NCBI RefSeq assembly: GCF_000169095.1 | Contig: NZ_AAVU01000033.1 | Coordinates: 1 to 64,000, forward strand | From: Lyngbya sp. PCC 8106 | GTDB taxonomy: Bacteria; Cyanobacteriota; Cyanobacteriia; Cyanobacteriales; Microcoleaceae | DNA length: 64,000 nucleotides | Reading direction: 5' to 3' | In this document: one piece after another, positions 32,317 to 41,623 of the stretch | Numbering within the stretch: the first letter of the stretch is position 1 | Layout: each line of letters begins with the position of its first letter | Notes under the pieces: generated by a model | Told to the model about the DNA's origin: nothing | What the model saw: the letters and a program-made list of their open reading frames with translations, nothing else | Databases searched by the model: none | Program-made: the position numbers and the translations under genes

Positions 32317-34161
32317 CTAAGCCACGTCAAAATGCTGGCATTCTTGCAAACCTTTGAGAAAGTCAAACCGACCCGACCCGAACAAATGCAAAATCTCCTG
32401 GGCGCGAGTCATGCTCACGTAAAGTTCCCGCTTGCCTTCAGCTTCATCCCCCACACCAAACTGCTGAACCCAGGGGATAATCACAGCTTTGAATTCCAGT
32501 CCTAATGCAGACTTACTGGTAATCAATCTAATGCCGGGGTGATGCCGACTATAGTTTTTCTTATTTTGATTTACCCAATAACAGCCTAGTCCTAACTCGT
32601 CCAATTGTTGAGTGAGATAGCCAAACGGTTCGGCTTCACAACGAGCCAGGTAACGGTAAATCACAGCAATATCTTTCGATTCGTAACCCTCGGAAACTAG
32701 CTGTTGAATTTGTGCGATCGCATTTTCCACTTCTGCCATTCGGTCAGCGACCAGGTGAAGTACAGGTTTCTTGCCATGTCGGAGGGCAGCTTCCGGTTTG
32801 ACCAATGGGAAAGCTTCATCATCATCCTCGTCCTCGGTGGAGAGGGACTGCACCATATCCCAAGCGGCTGATAAAATTTCGGAGGTATTGCGATAATTGC
32901 GGTTAAGTTTGCGTACTCGCCCCTGAGCTTTTATCCCAACGGATTTCCAGGTAAACTTCTGACGCTGGTAGAGACTTTGACTTTTATCTGAGACAATGAG
33001 CAAGTCACCATTTTCCGGGTCTTTGAGAGCCGCAGCACAGCATTTGAACCAGGCAGGATAGAAGGTGTGAGCTTCATCGACCAAAAGGGAATCCCATTTT
33101 CCCCCCGGTGGCATTAATGCTAGAACTTCCAAAAGGCGATCGCCAATTATCTCGTCATACTCATTGCTTTCGTAATTCTTGGGATTGGGTAAACTGCCAA
33201 GGATAGATTTAGCCCAATCGTGAAAGTGGAGAACTTCAATCCGTTCTTGATAAAGGGGGTTGTTTTCTTCTTCAATCAGAGAACGTAAGTAGGCAGCCAA
33301 AGTGATATTGAAACAGAGGATGAGAACTTTTTGATTAAATACTCCCCCTGCGAGAGTTTTAGCTCGACTCAGCAGAATTAATGTTTTGCCTGACCCTGCC
33401 ACCCCGCAGAATAATCGATGACCGCTTCCCAATGAACGGGCCAACTGTTCTTGTTTGTGGTCTAGAGTTTTGATAATGGTTGCGTTTGGCTTTGGGTTGA
33501 TTGCCTGATGAACACTCGTAAGTGTGGCGGGTTCGAGCTTGACTTGCACTTCCGGGTGGATGACTCCCTTGATGGTGCTGAGTTGGTCATCTTCGAGTCC
33601 CCCGAACTTAAAGCGGACGGTAAACATGGACTCCAAACGCTTTATTAACTCCCGTTCTCCGATGCCGTTCCATTCTTCTAGTTCATCTTTATAGGCAGTC
33701 TGGGACTTCTCCAGTAAAGGATATATATTCTCGTCGGTGGCTTCAGCTTCGGTCATGTTGGTCATAACGACGCCAACGCCCATGGGGAATGCCAGCTTAC
33801 CTTGATATTCGCCTTCATCCTGAGTGAGAATTGAATAATCCTTGAGTTTGTTCATTAAAGCGTCAAGATATCCCTTGCCCTGTCTGAGCGGAGATTGACA
33901 TTTCTCCACCCGCCCATCGGTGCAAACTTCAAAGATTTGATGGTCAGCTTTTAATATCTGGTTTGCACTCCAACCCTTGACTTCAAGAATCAAGATGCCA
34001 AAATCAGGGCTGAGGATAATAAAATCTGGGTATAAGCCCTTAACATTGGGTTCGTAATAGATGAAAAAATCATCGGGTAGTTCATCCCGCAAAACTTTAA
34101 ATAACCGCTTCTCCCCCTGACTTGCCGTTGAAGGCGCAGCTTCGGGAATCATTAACGCCAT
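32317..34161 (-). CDS. NERD-domain UvrD/Rep-type helicase, copy 1
   Basis: 614 aa. Residues about 15-140 form a NERD nuclease-related domain with D46 (PDFIIL) and E60-x-K62 (LEVKGW). A superfamily-1 helicase follows: Walker A G253-VAGSGKT, DEAH-like SLLVDEAHTFYP, and the late motif LYVSMTRAQEILHL. NERD-helicases are thought to process DNA ends in repair or defence. A paralogue of the same length lies at 60359-62203, so a segment has been duplicated. Confidence 0.85.
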   Translation of the reverse strand: MALMIPEAAPSTASQGEKRLFKVLRDELPDDFFIYYEPNVKGLYPDFIILSPDFGILILEVKGWSANQILKADHQIFEVCTDGRVEKCQSPLRQGKGYLDALMNKLKDYSILTQDEGEYQGKLAFPMGVGVVMTNMTEAEATDENIYPLLEKSQTAYKDELEEWNGIGERELIKRLESMFTVRFKFGGLEDDQLSTIKGVIHPEVQVKLEPATLTSVHQAINPKPNATIIKTLDHKQEQLARSLGSGHRLFCGVAGSGKTLILLSRAKTLAGGVFNQKVLILCFNITLAAYLRSLIEEENNPLYQERIEVLHFHDWAKSILGSLPNPKNYESNEYDEIIGDRLLEVLALMPPGGKWDSLLVDEAHTFYPAWFKCCAAALKDPENGDLLIVSDKSQSLYQRQKFTWKSVGIKAQGRVRKLNRNYRNTSEILSAAWDMVQSLSTEDEDDDEAFPLVKPEAALRHGKKPVLHLVADRMAEVENAIAQIQQLVSEGYESKDIAVIYRYLARCEAEPFGYLTQQLDELGLGCYWVNQNKKNYSRHHPGIRLITSKSALGLEFKAVIIPWVQQFGVGDEAEGKRELYVSMTRAQEILHLFGSGRFDFLKGLQECQHFDVA

Positions 34162-34410
34162 ACTTGCTCCCCTGAATAATGAGAATTAAAGATAATAAAT
34201 TCCTGGCTGAGAAAGTCAATTATCTGTTACTCTCCAATATCCCTAGACTAAACCCAGAATCCCCCTCACTGCATCCGTGATAACACTGAACTTTTCTAGC
34301 TTATTTGCACTGTGGAAAATACCGACAATTTTTTTTGATATATTATTCACCTAGCTCAAACATAAAACGGGTAGCATACTAAAAGCATACCTCAATCAAT
34401 TCAAGCCTCT

Positions 34411-34911
34411 GTGGTTACAAAAAATATTAGAGCCGTTACCTACCTTCCGCCCAAATACCACCAAAAACTCAAAGACTATGCCAAACAACAAAATTTAACC
34501 GAAAGTGCCGCATTAGTTGAAATCGTCAAACAGTTTTTTGATGGAGATTCCCCACAGAATAATTCACCGGATAGAACAATAATTGAAGAAATAGTCAAAG
34601 AACAATTAGCAGGAACGGAAGCAGAAATTGTAACCCTTAAAGCCCAAATTGAACAAATGCAGCAACTTCTGATGGGGGTAATGTCGGGGAAAACAGCCGC
34701 TCGAAAAACTCGTTCGACCCCTTCTTTTGTTAAACCCAAACTGCAACCGTTGAAAGCCGGAGAGTTGGCCAATAGACTGGGAGTAACTCCCGAGACTGTG
34801 GAGAAAGAAGCCAGCCGGGGTAACGAACACTTCCTCGCTTGGAGTAAAAGTAAAGATATCGGACGAGTCTCCTGGGAAAAACGGGGCGAACTTTATTATC
34901 CTATACGATAG
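34411..34911 (+). CDS. ribbon-helix-helix-like DNA-binding protein
   Basis: 166 aa from a GTG at 34411. The first 50 residues (VTYLPPKYHQKLKDYAKQQN, TESAALVEIVKQFF) fit a ribbon-helix-helix fold. A coiled region follows, and the C-terminal part (KAGELANRLGVTPETVEKEA, then FLAWSKSKDIGRVSWEKRG) resembles a second small helical DNA-binding unit seen in cyanobacterial plasmid proteins. Direct repeats AGCATAC-(taaa)-AGCATAC lie just upstream (34373-34390) and may be its operator. Confidence 0.6.
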   Translation: MVTKNIRAVTYLPPKYHQKLKDYAKQQNLTESAALVEIVKQFFDGDSPQNNSPDRTIIEEIVKEQLAGTEAEIVTLKAQIEQMQQLLMGVMSGKTAARKTRSTPSFVKPKLQPLKAGELANRLGVTPETVEKEASRGNEHFLAWSKSKDIGRVSWEKRGELYYPIR

Positions 34912-35044
34912 CGGAAAAGTTAGACTTTTACAGCAACTCAAAGAACGCTTCAACTTGAAGTCATTGTTGGCCAATTACCTGAGTTTTCACTTGTGGACTG
35001 TTGAATTTACTCACCCCGTCTACAATCATCAATGTTGGCTATAG

Positions 35045-35058
35045 TCTAGTCAACTAGA
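35045..35058. promoter_or_regulatory. palindrome before the MmcB-like gene
   Basis: TCTAGT-ca-ACTAGA, 22 bp upstream of the ATG at 35080; possible operator. Confidence 0.3.
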
Positions 35059-35079
35059 TTATTTTTAACCATTGGATCT

Positions 35080-36144
35080 ATGATTTCCATAGAACAACTC
35101 ACCCAGGCTGAACAACAAATCCAGTCCCTGCTGACTCAGAACGAATCCAACTGGAAGACAATTGCCAAGATTGCCATTGTGGTTCAGCAACAAAAATTAT
35201 TCAAACAAGCTGAACTCAATTCCTTCACCGCTTGGGTTAATGCTGTAGCCAAAAAATGCGAACGCCAACCCTCTCTCATCTGGCGGTATATCAAAGCCGC
35301 TAAATATTATCTGAAAAGCGTTGACTCCGACGACATCGAACAGGTTGATGAAGCCAAAGCACCACCGGAGGCACTGGAGAAATTGGAGAAAGTGGAACGG
35401 AACGCACCCCAACCCGTATTTGAGAAGCTGCGGGAGAAAGTGTTGGCGGGAGAGGCAACGGTTAAGGAATGTCGAAAAATTGAGCAAGAATATCGGCCCG
35501 AAGGAGAACAGTTGAGACGCGGACGGCCACCCAAAGGACAGGAGGGAACTTATCAACATTTGGGTTCCGGTGAAGCTTCAGCCCTAACAACCCAAGTTAT
35601 TGATGTAACGGCCATTGAGGTTGAACAGTTGCCCCGAAATCAAGTAGCCGTGACCATTGCGCGATCGCTAACAAATAGTCTAGTTGACTGGACTATGCAG
35701 TGTTCGGGGATGAAATACCCGCCGTATCACCACCAAGAACACACGGAGGTTCGGGTTAGCGTTGACAAAAAGAGACTGAGACTAGACTTTTTAGCCGTTG
35801 TTCGCTGGAGTTACAAACGTCCTAAAGATGTTTTCGGAGTTGAAATCAAAAGCTGTTTGGCTGACTTTGAAGCGGATAATAAATGGGAAAATTATCTCAA
35901 CTTCTGCCATTACTTCTGTTTTGCCATTCCCCAATCGGACGAGGAATTAAGAGAAACCATTGAAACTCAAACCGATGCGGGGATTTTGTTGGTAGATTTT
36001 ACCTCCGAGATTGAAGAAAATTTGAGTTATCCCGTCGCCGTTTATCGTTCGCCTCAAAGTAGGAGCGGAAGTTCGGTTAGTTTGGTTTATGAAACTCTCT
36101 ACGAAAGAATATTGGGCTGGTCGGGTTCGGATAATCAACTTTAA
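35080..36144 (+). CDS. MmcB-like PD-(D/E)XK nuclease with N-terminal helical domain
   Basis: 354 aa. The C-terminal half (LRLDFLAVVRWSYKRPKDVF, then GVEIKSCLADFEADNKWENY and FCHYFCFAIP) has the order of the MmcB DNA-repair nuclease family, with the E-x-K active-site strand in VEIKS. The N-terminal 130 residues are helical (TIAKIAIVVQQQKLFKQAEL, then WRYIKAAKYYLKS), as in cyanobacterial regulatory/SAP-like domains, linked by a basic GRPPKGQ hook. It probably binds and cuts DNA. Its stop overlaps the end of the integrase remnant on the other strand. Confidence 0.7.
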   Translation: MISIEQLTQAEQQIQSLLTQNESNWKTIAKIAIVVQQQKLFKQAELNSFTAWVNAVAKKCERQPSLIWRYIKAAKYYLKSVDSDDIEQVDEAKAPPEALEKLEKVERNAPQPVFEKLREKVLAGEATVKECRKIEQEYRPEGEQLRRGRPPKGQEGTYQHLGSGEASALTTQVIDVTAIEVEQLPRNQVAVTIARSLTNSLVDWTMQCSGMKYPPYHHQEHTEVRVSVDKKRLRLDFLAVVRWSYKRPKDVFGVEIKSCLADFEADNKWENYLNFCHYFCFAIPQSDEELRETIETQTDAGILLVDFTSEIEENLSYPVAVYRSPQSRSGSSVSLVYETLYERILGWSGSDNQL

Positions 36145-36497
36145 AACCCCAATTTCTGAACTGCTTTCCGCTTGGTTTCCTCACCCCGTCGGTCATATTT
36201 TGCAGTCGTTACCGGGGAGGAATGACCCGCCAACTTTTGAACCGTGACAATATCAACCCCCGCATCCAATAGGTCTGAGCAAAACGTTCGTCTAAAATCA
36301 TGGGGACTGAACGATTCAACCCCCGCAGCTTCCGCTCGTTTCTGCACTATCAACAGCACGGCTTGGGGAGTCATGTAACGAATTTCAATTTGTCCCCCCT
36401 TGCGAATAGGACACAACAGCGCCCCCGGTGAACGTCCTCTCACAGTTAACCAATTTTCAACCCAGGCGATCTCGCATTATCGGGCAAATACACCGTT
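36141..36497 (-). pseudogene. C-terminal remnant of a tyrosine recombinase
   Basis: It matches residues about 196-312 of the recombinase at 26357-27295, with the HxxR box (SPHDFRRTF), the second His (AGHSSP) and the Tyr (AKYDRR) still present. It lacks the N-terminal half and R165. A two-base insertion inside what would be a HIP1 site (36465-36478) shifts the frame, so only a 100-aa frame starting at about 36443 remains. It is therefore dead as a recombinase but could make a C-terminal fragment. Confidence 0.75.
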
Positions 36498-36619
36498 CTA
36501 TAGCTTTCCAAATCTAAATCCCACTTCCCCCGAAACTGAGCCGGGATGGTTTGTTGCTGAGGAGCCGCCGTTGCAGTGCCAGTGGTAAGCATTAAGATAA
36601 GTGTCAATAGTTTAATCAT
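36446..36619 (-). CDS. chimeric small secreted-protein start fused to integrase remnant
   Basis: 57 aa. A clear signal peptide (MIKLLTLILMLTTGTATAAP) and the start of a mature secreted protein (IPAQFRGKWDLDLESY) run straight into sequence from the recombinase (TVYLPDNA) and then out of frame to a stop. The join at about 36497 marks a recombination that truncated a secreted-protein gene. The product is probably non-functional. Confidence 0.5.
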   Translation of the reverse strand: MIKLLTLILMLTTGTATAAPQQQTIPAQFRGKWDLDLESYRTVYLPDNARSPGLKIG

Positions 36620-36778
36620 TTGATGGGTTCTTCAATATCTGGGCTTGTAATTGTTAATCGTCTGTCTCTAAAACTGTTCTACAATTCTCAGACTACCGCC
36701 GCTACAACTATAATTTATGGCTTAAATGTTGTGTTCAAAAATACAGGGGTCTTGGGTGTGAGCCATGTTGAACTCAGT

Positions 36779-37162
36779 CTAAAGTGCTGGGTCAATTCCT
36801 GAGTACCAAGCACAAACTACACCCTTCTCTATCATCTCAAAATCTTCCGGTTTGACTACCGCAAGACAAATACCACCCGGACATTTGGGATTATAAACTT
36901 CTTCAAACCAAGTGTGCCAAATACCATTCTGGCGACCACACTCTTGACTTAATGTCATTTCTCGCCCTTGTTCCATCTGCAATTCTTCCCACTGACAACT
37001 TTCGTCCAACCAGTTACCACCTCGTTGTTGACACCAACTTTGATGTGTGCGAATCATTGCTGTATTAGTAGATTGAGCCTCCGTCCTTTCTGCTATGCAG
37101 ATAGACAGTCCAATAACAGCTACCAAACATAGGATAGAACGTTGTATGGAATTGCGATTCAT
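36779..37162 (-). CDS. small secreted cysteine-rich protein
   Basis: 127 aa with a signal peptide (RSILCLVAVIGLSICIAERTEA) and a mature part with six cysteines in three likely disulfide pairs (SWCQQRGGNW, ESCQWEEL, QECGRQNGIW, KCPGGICLAVV, VCAWYS). Family not recognised. The mature part is short and would be periplasmic or extracellular. Confidence 0.55.
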   Translation of the reverse strand: MNRNSIQRSILCLVAVIGLSICIAERTEAQSTNTAMIRTHQSWCQQRGGNWLDESCQWEELQMEQGREMTLSQECGRQNGIWHTWFEEVYNPKCPGGICLAVVKPEDFEMIEKGVVCAWYSGIDPAL

Positions 37163-37270
37163 AGGGATTTTGTCGAAAAACTTTACTCTCTCTTTCAGTG
37201 CCTAAAATTAACAGTCAGTAAAAATCGCTGCGATCGCATTCAACCTGCACCCTCAATCCGTGATAATCTT

Positions 37271-37291
37271 CTAGAGTCTAGAGTCTAGAGT
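37271..37291. repeat. tandem repeat CTAGAGT x3
   Basis: Three perfect 7-bp units in the non-coding gap between two secreted-protein genes. Confidence 0.6.
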
Positions 37292-37416
37292 TTTTACTGA
37301 AGGGGATGATACAAGTTTCCCCGCTTCTCCCAGGTCACTCTGCCGATGTCCTTGCTTTGACTCCAAGCCCGAGATGGATGTGGGTACTTAATAATGAAGT
37401 TTAGAAATTCTTCATT

Positions 37417-37572
37417 ATGAAAACAAAAAAGTTTCGGAGCCTCAGCCTGATGCTCCTCGCGTCCACAGGGTTCTTAATTGAGGTTGAAGCCTCAGATTTC
37501 AAAGTCAAGATTGTCAAGGAACAAAGTCCGTTAACCGAGGCAGTTGACTTATTGGACAACTTATTTAATTAA
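37417..37572 (+). CDS. small secreted hypothetical protein (51 aa)
   Basis: The frame begins MKTKKFRSLSLMLLASTGFL (signal-peptide-like) and ends TEAVDLLDNLFN. It may be a short exported peptide or the remnant of a longer secreted gene. No RBS is obvious. Confidence 0.4.
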   Translation: MKTKKFRSLSLMLLASTGFLIEVEASDFKVKIVKEQSPLTEAVDLLDNLFN

Positions 37573-37688
37573 ACGGACTGGGGTGTATTCCATTACTTTT
37601 GGGGCAGCACCCCGTTCTGAATCTTATTCTCGCAGAACAAAGTGTGGTGTTGTTAGTGGTGATCGCCTGACAATACCGAACTTAAACA

Positions 37689-38351
37689 TTAATCAAAATA
37701 GTTCTGAAAGACATACCAACCATCCCCTAAATAATACATTGATTGGTCGCCGTTATTACTACCCGGAGCAAAACTATATTCAATCGCTTTAAGTTGATTG
37801 GGTTGGCGAGAATTATCACGAATAAATCCTTGATAAGCTCCTATTCCTTCAATAATTAATGAGATTTTAGTAGGGTCTAGTTGATAGCCAGCAATTACTT
37901 TAAAGTTGCTAATGCCTTGCTCTAATTCAATTAGCTTTTCAGGTTCTTCCTCTAATTGATTTGCCAATTGTTCAAGAGTAGGCTTATGAAGCGCAAAGTT
38001 TATTTTTAAGGGAATCTGGGTAATCCAGAAAGTATATAATAGCCCTAATAACACGGGAGCCATCAAGAACTTAACCCGATTTGTTTTTTGATTAATTTTA
38101 TTGAATGAGCTAATAAACCAAATTATCCAACCCCAAATCACTATCACCCAAATACTCATCCAAGACATCAAGCCAAAATGAATAAACAACAGAAAGAGTG
38201 TGATCTGCAATAAAATATTTGAAGTTCCGTTAAAGTTAGCAGGAATTGATTGTAATCCAGGATTTGTGCAGCAATATAAGCTAATCAAAAAAGCTATAAC
38301 CGCTAATCCATTGAGACAAAATCCAGGAGTAAGAACGAATCTAGAACGCAT
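37689..38351 (-). CDS. membrane protein with four predicted helices
   Basis: 220 aa. Hydrophobic segments include LNGLAVIAFLISLYCC, NILLQITLFLLFIHFGLM, WVIVIWGWIIWFISSF and APVLLGLLYTFWIT. The C-terminal 110 residues are soluble (periplasmic or cytoplasmic) with alternating strands. Not recognised. Confidence 0.55.
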   Translation of the reverse strand: MRSRFVLTPGFCLNGLAVIAFLISLYCCTNPGLQSIPANFNGTSNILLQITLFLLFIHFGLMSWMSIWVIVIWGWIIWFISSFNKINQKTNRVKFLMAPVLLGLLYTFWITQIPLKINFALHKPTLEQLANQLEEEPEKLIELEQGISNFKVIAGYQLDPTKISLIIEGIGAYQGFIRDNSRQPNQLKAIEYSFAPGSNNGDQSMYYLGDGWYVFQNYFD

Positions 38352-38482
38352 AGGATATAAAGTTGTTGTAATATTTTAGCAACGCGCGATACACCTAACG
38401 GCACGTTCCGCGATCACATCCATTATTCCTGTAGAACAATGTGTGTGGCTCGTGAAACTGTTACAGAGTGCCAACTCTCACT

Positions 38483-38495
38483 ATTCCCGCAGAAC
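38483..38495. repeat. dispersed 13-mer ATTCCCGCAGAAC, copy
   Basis: One of four exact copies in the window (others at 39074-39086 inverted, 60394-60406 and 61144-61156 inverted), with close variants at 37626-37638, 38425-38437 and 41592-41604. Confidence 0.6.
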
Positions 38496-38496
38496 A

Positions 38497-38982
38497 TTAT
38501 TCTTGAGTTGCCAACTCCTCAGCCATTTCCAACCCTTCTTGATAGAAACATTCGTGAACTTCAGGGGAAACAACGGCTAATCCTTCTATTATCAACAGTG
38601 CGCTGGCAAGTTCTTCGCCCTCACCCAACCGAACAAACACTTCACTTAACCAACCCTCAGTGTTCTGTTTGACGGTAAGCACAGGCACTTGATTATTTGA
38701 GTTATTAATCAATTGTTGGAGATAGGTTTCAGCCTGTTGTTCCTCACCGGGGATAATTTCAATACCACAGAGTTGAAGCTGGCGGTTTTTCCAACCCCGT
38801 GATGCTTTTAGGGTTGTCCCGTCTATGACTTCCTTAATCTCCCACTGTTCACTCACCGGAACATCACCAGGGCTAACCATAACTGTTTGATATTGGGACT
38901 GGGGACGGAAGAAAACGGCTGCTATGGCAACGCCCAAAACGGCAACGGCAACCAAACCCTGAATAATCGTTTGTTGTTTCAT
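38497..38982 (-). CDS. degenerate SNase-like membrane-anchored protein
   Basis: 161 aa from the ATG at 38982, where MKQQTIIQGLVAVAVLGVAI gives an N-terminal anchor; the upstream extension to 39102 is low-complexity and rejected. IKEVIDGTTLKASRGWKNRQ, LQLCGIEIIP and VFVRLGEGEEL follow the SNase pattern, but the DGDT calcium loop is DGTT and the catalytic arginine/glutamate positions are altered. It is probably inactive as a nuclease and may bind nucleic acid or proteins. Confidence 0.55.
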   Translation of the reverse strand: MKQQTIIQGLVAVAVLGVAIAAVFFRPQSQYQTVMVSPGDVPVSEQWEIKEVIDGTTLKASRGWKNRQLQLCGIEIIPGEEQQAETYLQQLINNSNNQVPVLTVKQNTEGWLSEVFVRLGEGEELASALLIIEGLAVVSPEVHECFYQEGLEMAEELATQE

Positions 38983-39073
38983 GGCGATCGCGGAGCGTGG
39001 ACTTGTCCATATCGCATACCCTACTCTATTACAGAATAGGCTGACCCCGTTCGTTGTGGTAGTGGTCGGGTTT

Positions 39074-39086
39074 GTTCTGCGGGAAT
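39074..39086. repeat. dispersed 13-mer, inverted copy
   Basis: GTTCTGCGGGAAT, the exact reverse complement of the copy at 38483-38495; the two bracket the SNase-like gene. Confidence 0.6.
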
Positions 39087-39152
39087 AACAATAACCCCCC
39101 AACGTTGTGTTAGGAGGTTGAAGGGTGCGTTAGGATTGGGCGACTATTGCGT

Positions 39153-39422
39153 TTAGTTATTTAAAGGTGTTGGTTTTTCCTTGTACAAGTTAACAACAAG
39201 ACTTCTTGGATTTTTAAACCAGTCAGCCGAAATCTCTTTGATTATGGGTTCTCCTTTGTCTGTTTTTTCTACAGGGATTTTATCGTGATATTTGTTGTCT
39301 ACATCAGAAGACATGAGGTAAAGATTTTCATCTGTAAGTAGCAACCACGCATTTTCGGGATAACTCATTCCGTGTGCCTCATTGATTTTTTCCATATTCC
39401 TAATATGCTTAAATTCGTTCAT
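39153..39422 (-). CDS. small hypothetical protein
   Basis: 89 aa, MNEFKHIRNMEKINEAHGMS, with a central LLLTDENLYLMSSDVDNKYH. No family recognised. It ends a small pair with the next gene upstream (13-nt gap). Confidence 0.5.
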   Translation of the reverse strand: MNEFKHIRNMEKINEAHGMSYPENAWLLLTDENLYLMSSDVDNKYHDKIPVEKTDKGEPIIKEISADWFKNPRSLVVNLYKEKPTPLNN

Positions 39423-39435
39423 AGTGAACAGTCAC

Positions 39436-39729
39436 TTATTCGTGTGACACCCATTCCTCCACAAAAACCAACTCCCCATCAACATACTTTGTCCCTGGCG
39501 GCGCCCAATTTTCTTCGGGGTCACGATGCCAGGGATTATTAATGATGCCATTCTGCTCAACGGGTTCACCCAATCCAAGAAAGTCTTTGTAGAGTATGGC
39601 TTCGGTTTCAGGGTCACGTTCAAAGTCATCGCAGGTTTTATTCTCCGGCCCGGTGGGATGAACGGCACAAACTAAGTGGAAATCCCAGGCGTAGTAACGG
39701 CAGGTGAAACAATCATCAATTCGGGGCAT
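39436..39729 (-). CDS. small cysteine-containing protein (DUF6464-like)
   Basis: 97 aa. The start MPRIDDCFTCRYYAWDFHLV with C-A-V-H-P and TCDDFERDP gives four cysteines in a likely zinc site, and the end (NWAPPGTKYVDGELVF) resembles the cyanobacterial DUF6464 family; this identification is tentative. Confidence 0.6.
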   Translation of the reverse strand: MPRIDDCFTCRYYAWDFHLVCAVHPTGPENKTCDDFERDPETEAILYKDFLGLGEPVEQNGIINNPWHRDPEENWAPPGTKYVDGELVFVEEWVSHE

Positions 39730-39941
39730 AGTTTCATAGAGTTAAAGTCTCAAATTCTAGTTTGCCCTAATTGCGTGTTCGGTTGTCTGGAAAAGCTTTT
39801 AATTAACAGGTTTTTCGGGTGAGGAAAATAATCTATTGCAGTTCGGTTCTCTCCAATTTCATATACTAATCTGCTGTTGCATCATAGTGAATGTAATCAA
39901 TAGTTATTCATTTATTCGACACTTCAAGGAGAACAATTAAT

Positions 39942-40391
39942 ATGATGTTAGCTTACAACCCCTTTGCTGAACTCGACAAAATGCAACGCGAATTTGACCG
40001 GGTTTTAAATTCAGAAGTAACATCCCGTTGGACTCCGGCTATCGAACTGCAAGAAACTCCCGACAGCTACATCCTCAGAGCGTTTCTCCCCGGTTTGGAT
40101 AGTGAAGCACTTAACATTGAAGCGGCTAAGAAAGCTGTTGCAATTTCGGGTAAAACCCACCGTTCCGAGTTGGATGAAGGTCACAAATATCTTTACTCCG
40201 AATTTCCGGCTGGTGAATTTCGTCGGGTGATTAATTTGCCCGAAGCGATCGCACATACCGAAGTAAAAGCGGACTACGCCGACGGTGTTCTGACCTTAAC
40301 CATGCCCAAAGCTCCCGAAACTGTTAACCGTGTGGTGAAAGTAAGTTTGACTAATGTTGAACAGCCCCAACTGAGTGAAGCGGATCAATAA
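39942..40391 (+). CDS. hspA: Hsp20 / alpha-crystallin small heat-shock protein
   Basis: 149 aa. The alpha-crystallin domain spans about 32-135 (ELQETPDSYILRAFLPGLDS, then FRRVINLPEAIAHTEVKADY, DGVLTLTMPKA). A short tail lacks the common IXI motif. It is an ATP-independent chaperone that binds unfolding proteins. The RBS CAAGGAG lies before the ATG and a strong terminator follows, so it is a single transcription unit. Confidence 0.92.
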   Translation: MMLAYNPFAELDKMQREFDRVLNSEVTSRWTPAIELQETPDSYILRAFLPGLDSEALNIEAAKKAVAISGKTHRSELDEGHKYLYSEFPAGEFRRVINLPEAIAHTEVKADYADGVLTLTMPKAPETVNRVVKVSLTNVEQPQLSEADQ

Positions 40392-40414
40392 TTGATTCCT
40401 TTATAAGAATGAGA

Positions 40415-40440
40415 GCCTCGGCAGTGCCGGGGTTTTTTTG
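40415..40440 (+). terminator. intrinsic terminator after hspA
   Basis: CCTCGGCA pairs with TGCCGGGG around a one- or two-base turn and seven T follow. Confidence 0.85.
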
Positions 40441-40693
40441 TGTTAACTATTTGGTGGAACCGGATTATAAATTAACTGCACTCGCTGTTGAGTTTTTACG
40501 TTGGGGCAGAGAGCATTTTTCTATAAAGATTTAGGAGCTTGAATCGGGGTGAGAGCTTTACATTTACTCCAGTTTTGTGAAGGAGTCTTGTAAAGATTTG
40601 ATAAAGCTTTCGGAAAATTAGATCGACGGGGAGAGATGCAGTTATTTTAAAGACGGCGTGTTGAAACTCTATTGATTTTATAAGGAGTAAAAA

Positions 40694-41512
40694 ATGAGCT
40701 TCCGTCTGAACACTACGGGAATTGTTTCTGCAATTGTCATGTTAGCCAGTTTCGGGCTTAATATCCCCAAAGCAACGGCAGAAACTTTTGACTTTAGCAT
40801 CACCTACGACACCGAATTCAACTTTGTCCCCCTCGAAATTGCTTTTCCCGATGTCGTGCCGCCGGATTCGGTTAACATAGCGCCGCTGCTCGACGAGTTA
40901 CCGCCAGATTTTCAAGCCGCCTTACCGGAGGATTTCCCCTCGGTAATCGAAAACCCATCTTTCATATTCATATCTGGCGGCGGTGTGAGTCAAGAATCCG
41001 ATCCCCCGTTTGGATTAACTAGCTTTACCTCGGGTGGCTTTAGTCTGGGGATAACATTGGAGTCCGCTCCCAATCCCGTAACCGGAGAACCCATACCCCT
41101 CAGCCAACTGATTATTACACGAGCCAATCCAAATGACTTAAATCTGGATTTACCAACTCCGGAGTTTTCAGACATTTATTCCGGTGACGAAACCGATAAT
41201 GTATTGTTGGGTTTCTCAGATACTTTTGCCATTTTTAACATTTTTAGCCCCACCGAAGGCATCGCCGACAATCGGGGGCGAGTTACTATTGTTGGCGGCG
41301 AGGGTGTATTTGAGGGTGCTGACGGTGAAGCCAGTTTTATCGAAACTAGCACGTTCAATCCCAGTAATCTCAGCGGTATTCTGGTGGGTGAAGTTCCCAT
41401 AGAATTCTCCGTCGAGACTCCCCAAGCCGTCCCCGAACCCACAGCAAATGCAACTTTAATAGGTTTGGGAATTATTGGTGCTGGTATTCTGCGGCGTCGC
41501 TTTTCCAAGTAG
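40694..41512 (+). CDS. PEP-CTERM sorting-signal protein
   Basis: 272 aa, exported: signal peptide to about residue 29 (LNIPKATA) and a C-terminal VPEPTANATLIGLGIIGAGI followed by LRRRF, the PEP-CTERM tripartite signal that is recognised by exosortase. The body is acidic, rich in Pro/Ser/Gly and beta strands, and probably an extracellular-matrix or surface protein. RBS ATAAGGAG precedes the ATG; a terminator follows. Confidence 0.88.
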   Translation: MSFRLNTTGIVSAIVMLASFGLNIPKATAETFDFSITYDTEFNFVPLEIAFPDVVPPDSVNIAPLLDELPPDFQAALPEDFPSVIENPSFIFISGGGVSQESDPPFGLTSFTSGGFSLGITLESAPNPVTGEPIPLSQLIITRANPNDLNLDLPTPEFSDIYSGDETDNVLLGFSDTFAIFNIFSPTEGIADNRGRVTIVGGEGVFEGADGEASFIETSTFNPSNLSGILVGEVPIEFSVETPQAVPEPTANATLIGLGIIGAGILRRRFSK

Positions 41513-41541
41513 GTTTTACCCTCATCAAGAAATCAAATGAT

Positions 41542-41564
41542 AGTCCCATTGCCGGGGCTTTTTT
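41542..41564 (+). terminator. intrinsic terminator after the PEP-CTERM gene
   Basis: AGTCCC pairs with GGGGCT (one G-U) and six T follow. Confidence 0.65.
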
Positions 41565-41623
41565 ATTGGCTGAATCTCCACAGTATTTCTTATTCGCGCA
41601 GAACAAAAACTTTTCTAACTGAT

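Noticed and set aside
38983..39102. Upstream extension of the SNase-like gene
   Set aside because: Low-complexity Thr run and no RBS; the signal-anchor start at 38982 is better.
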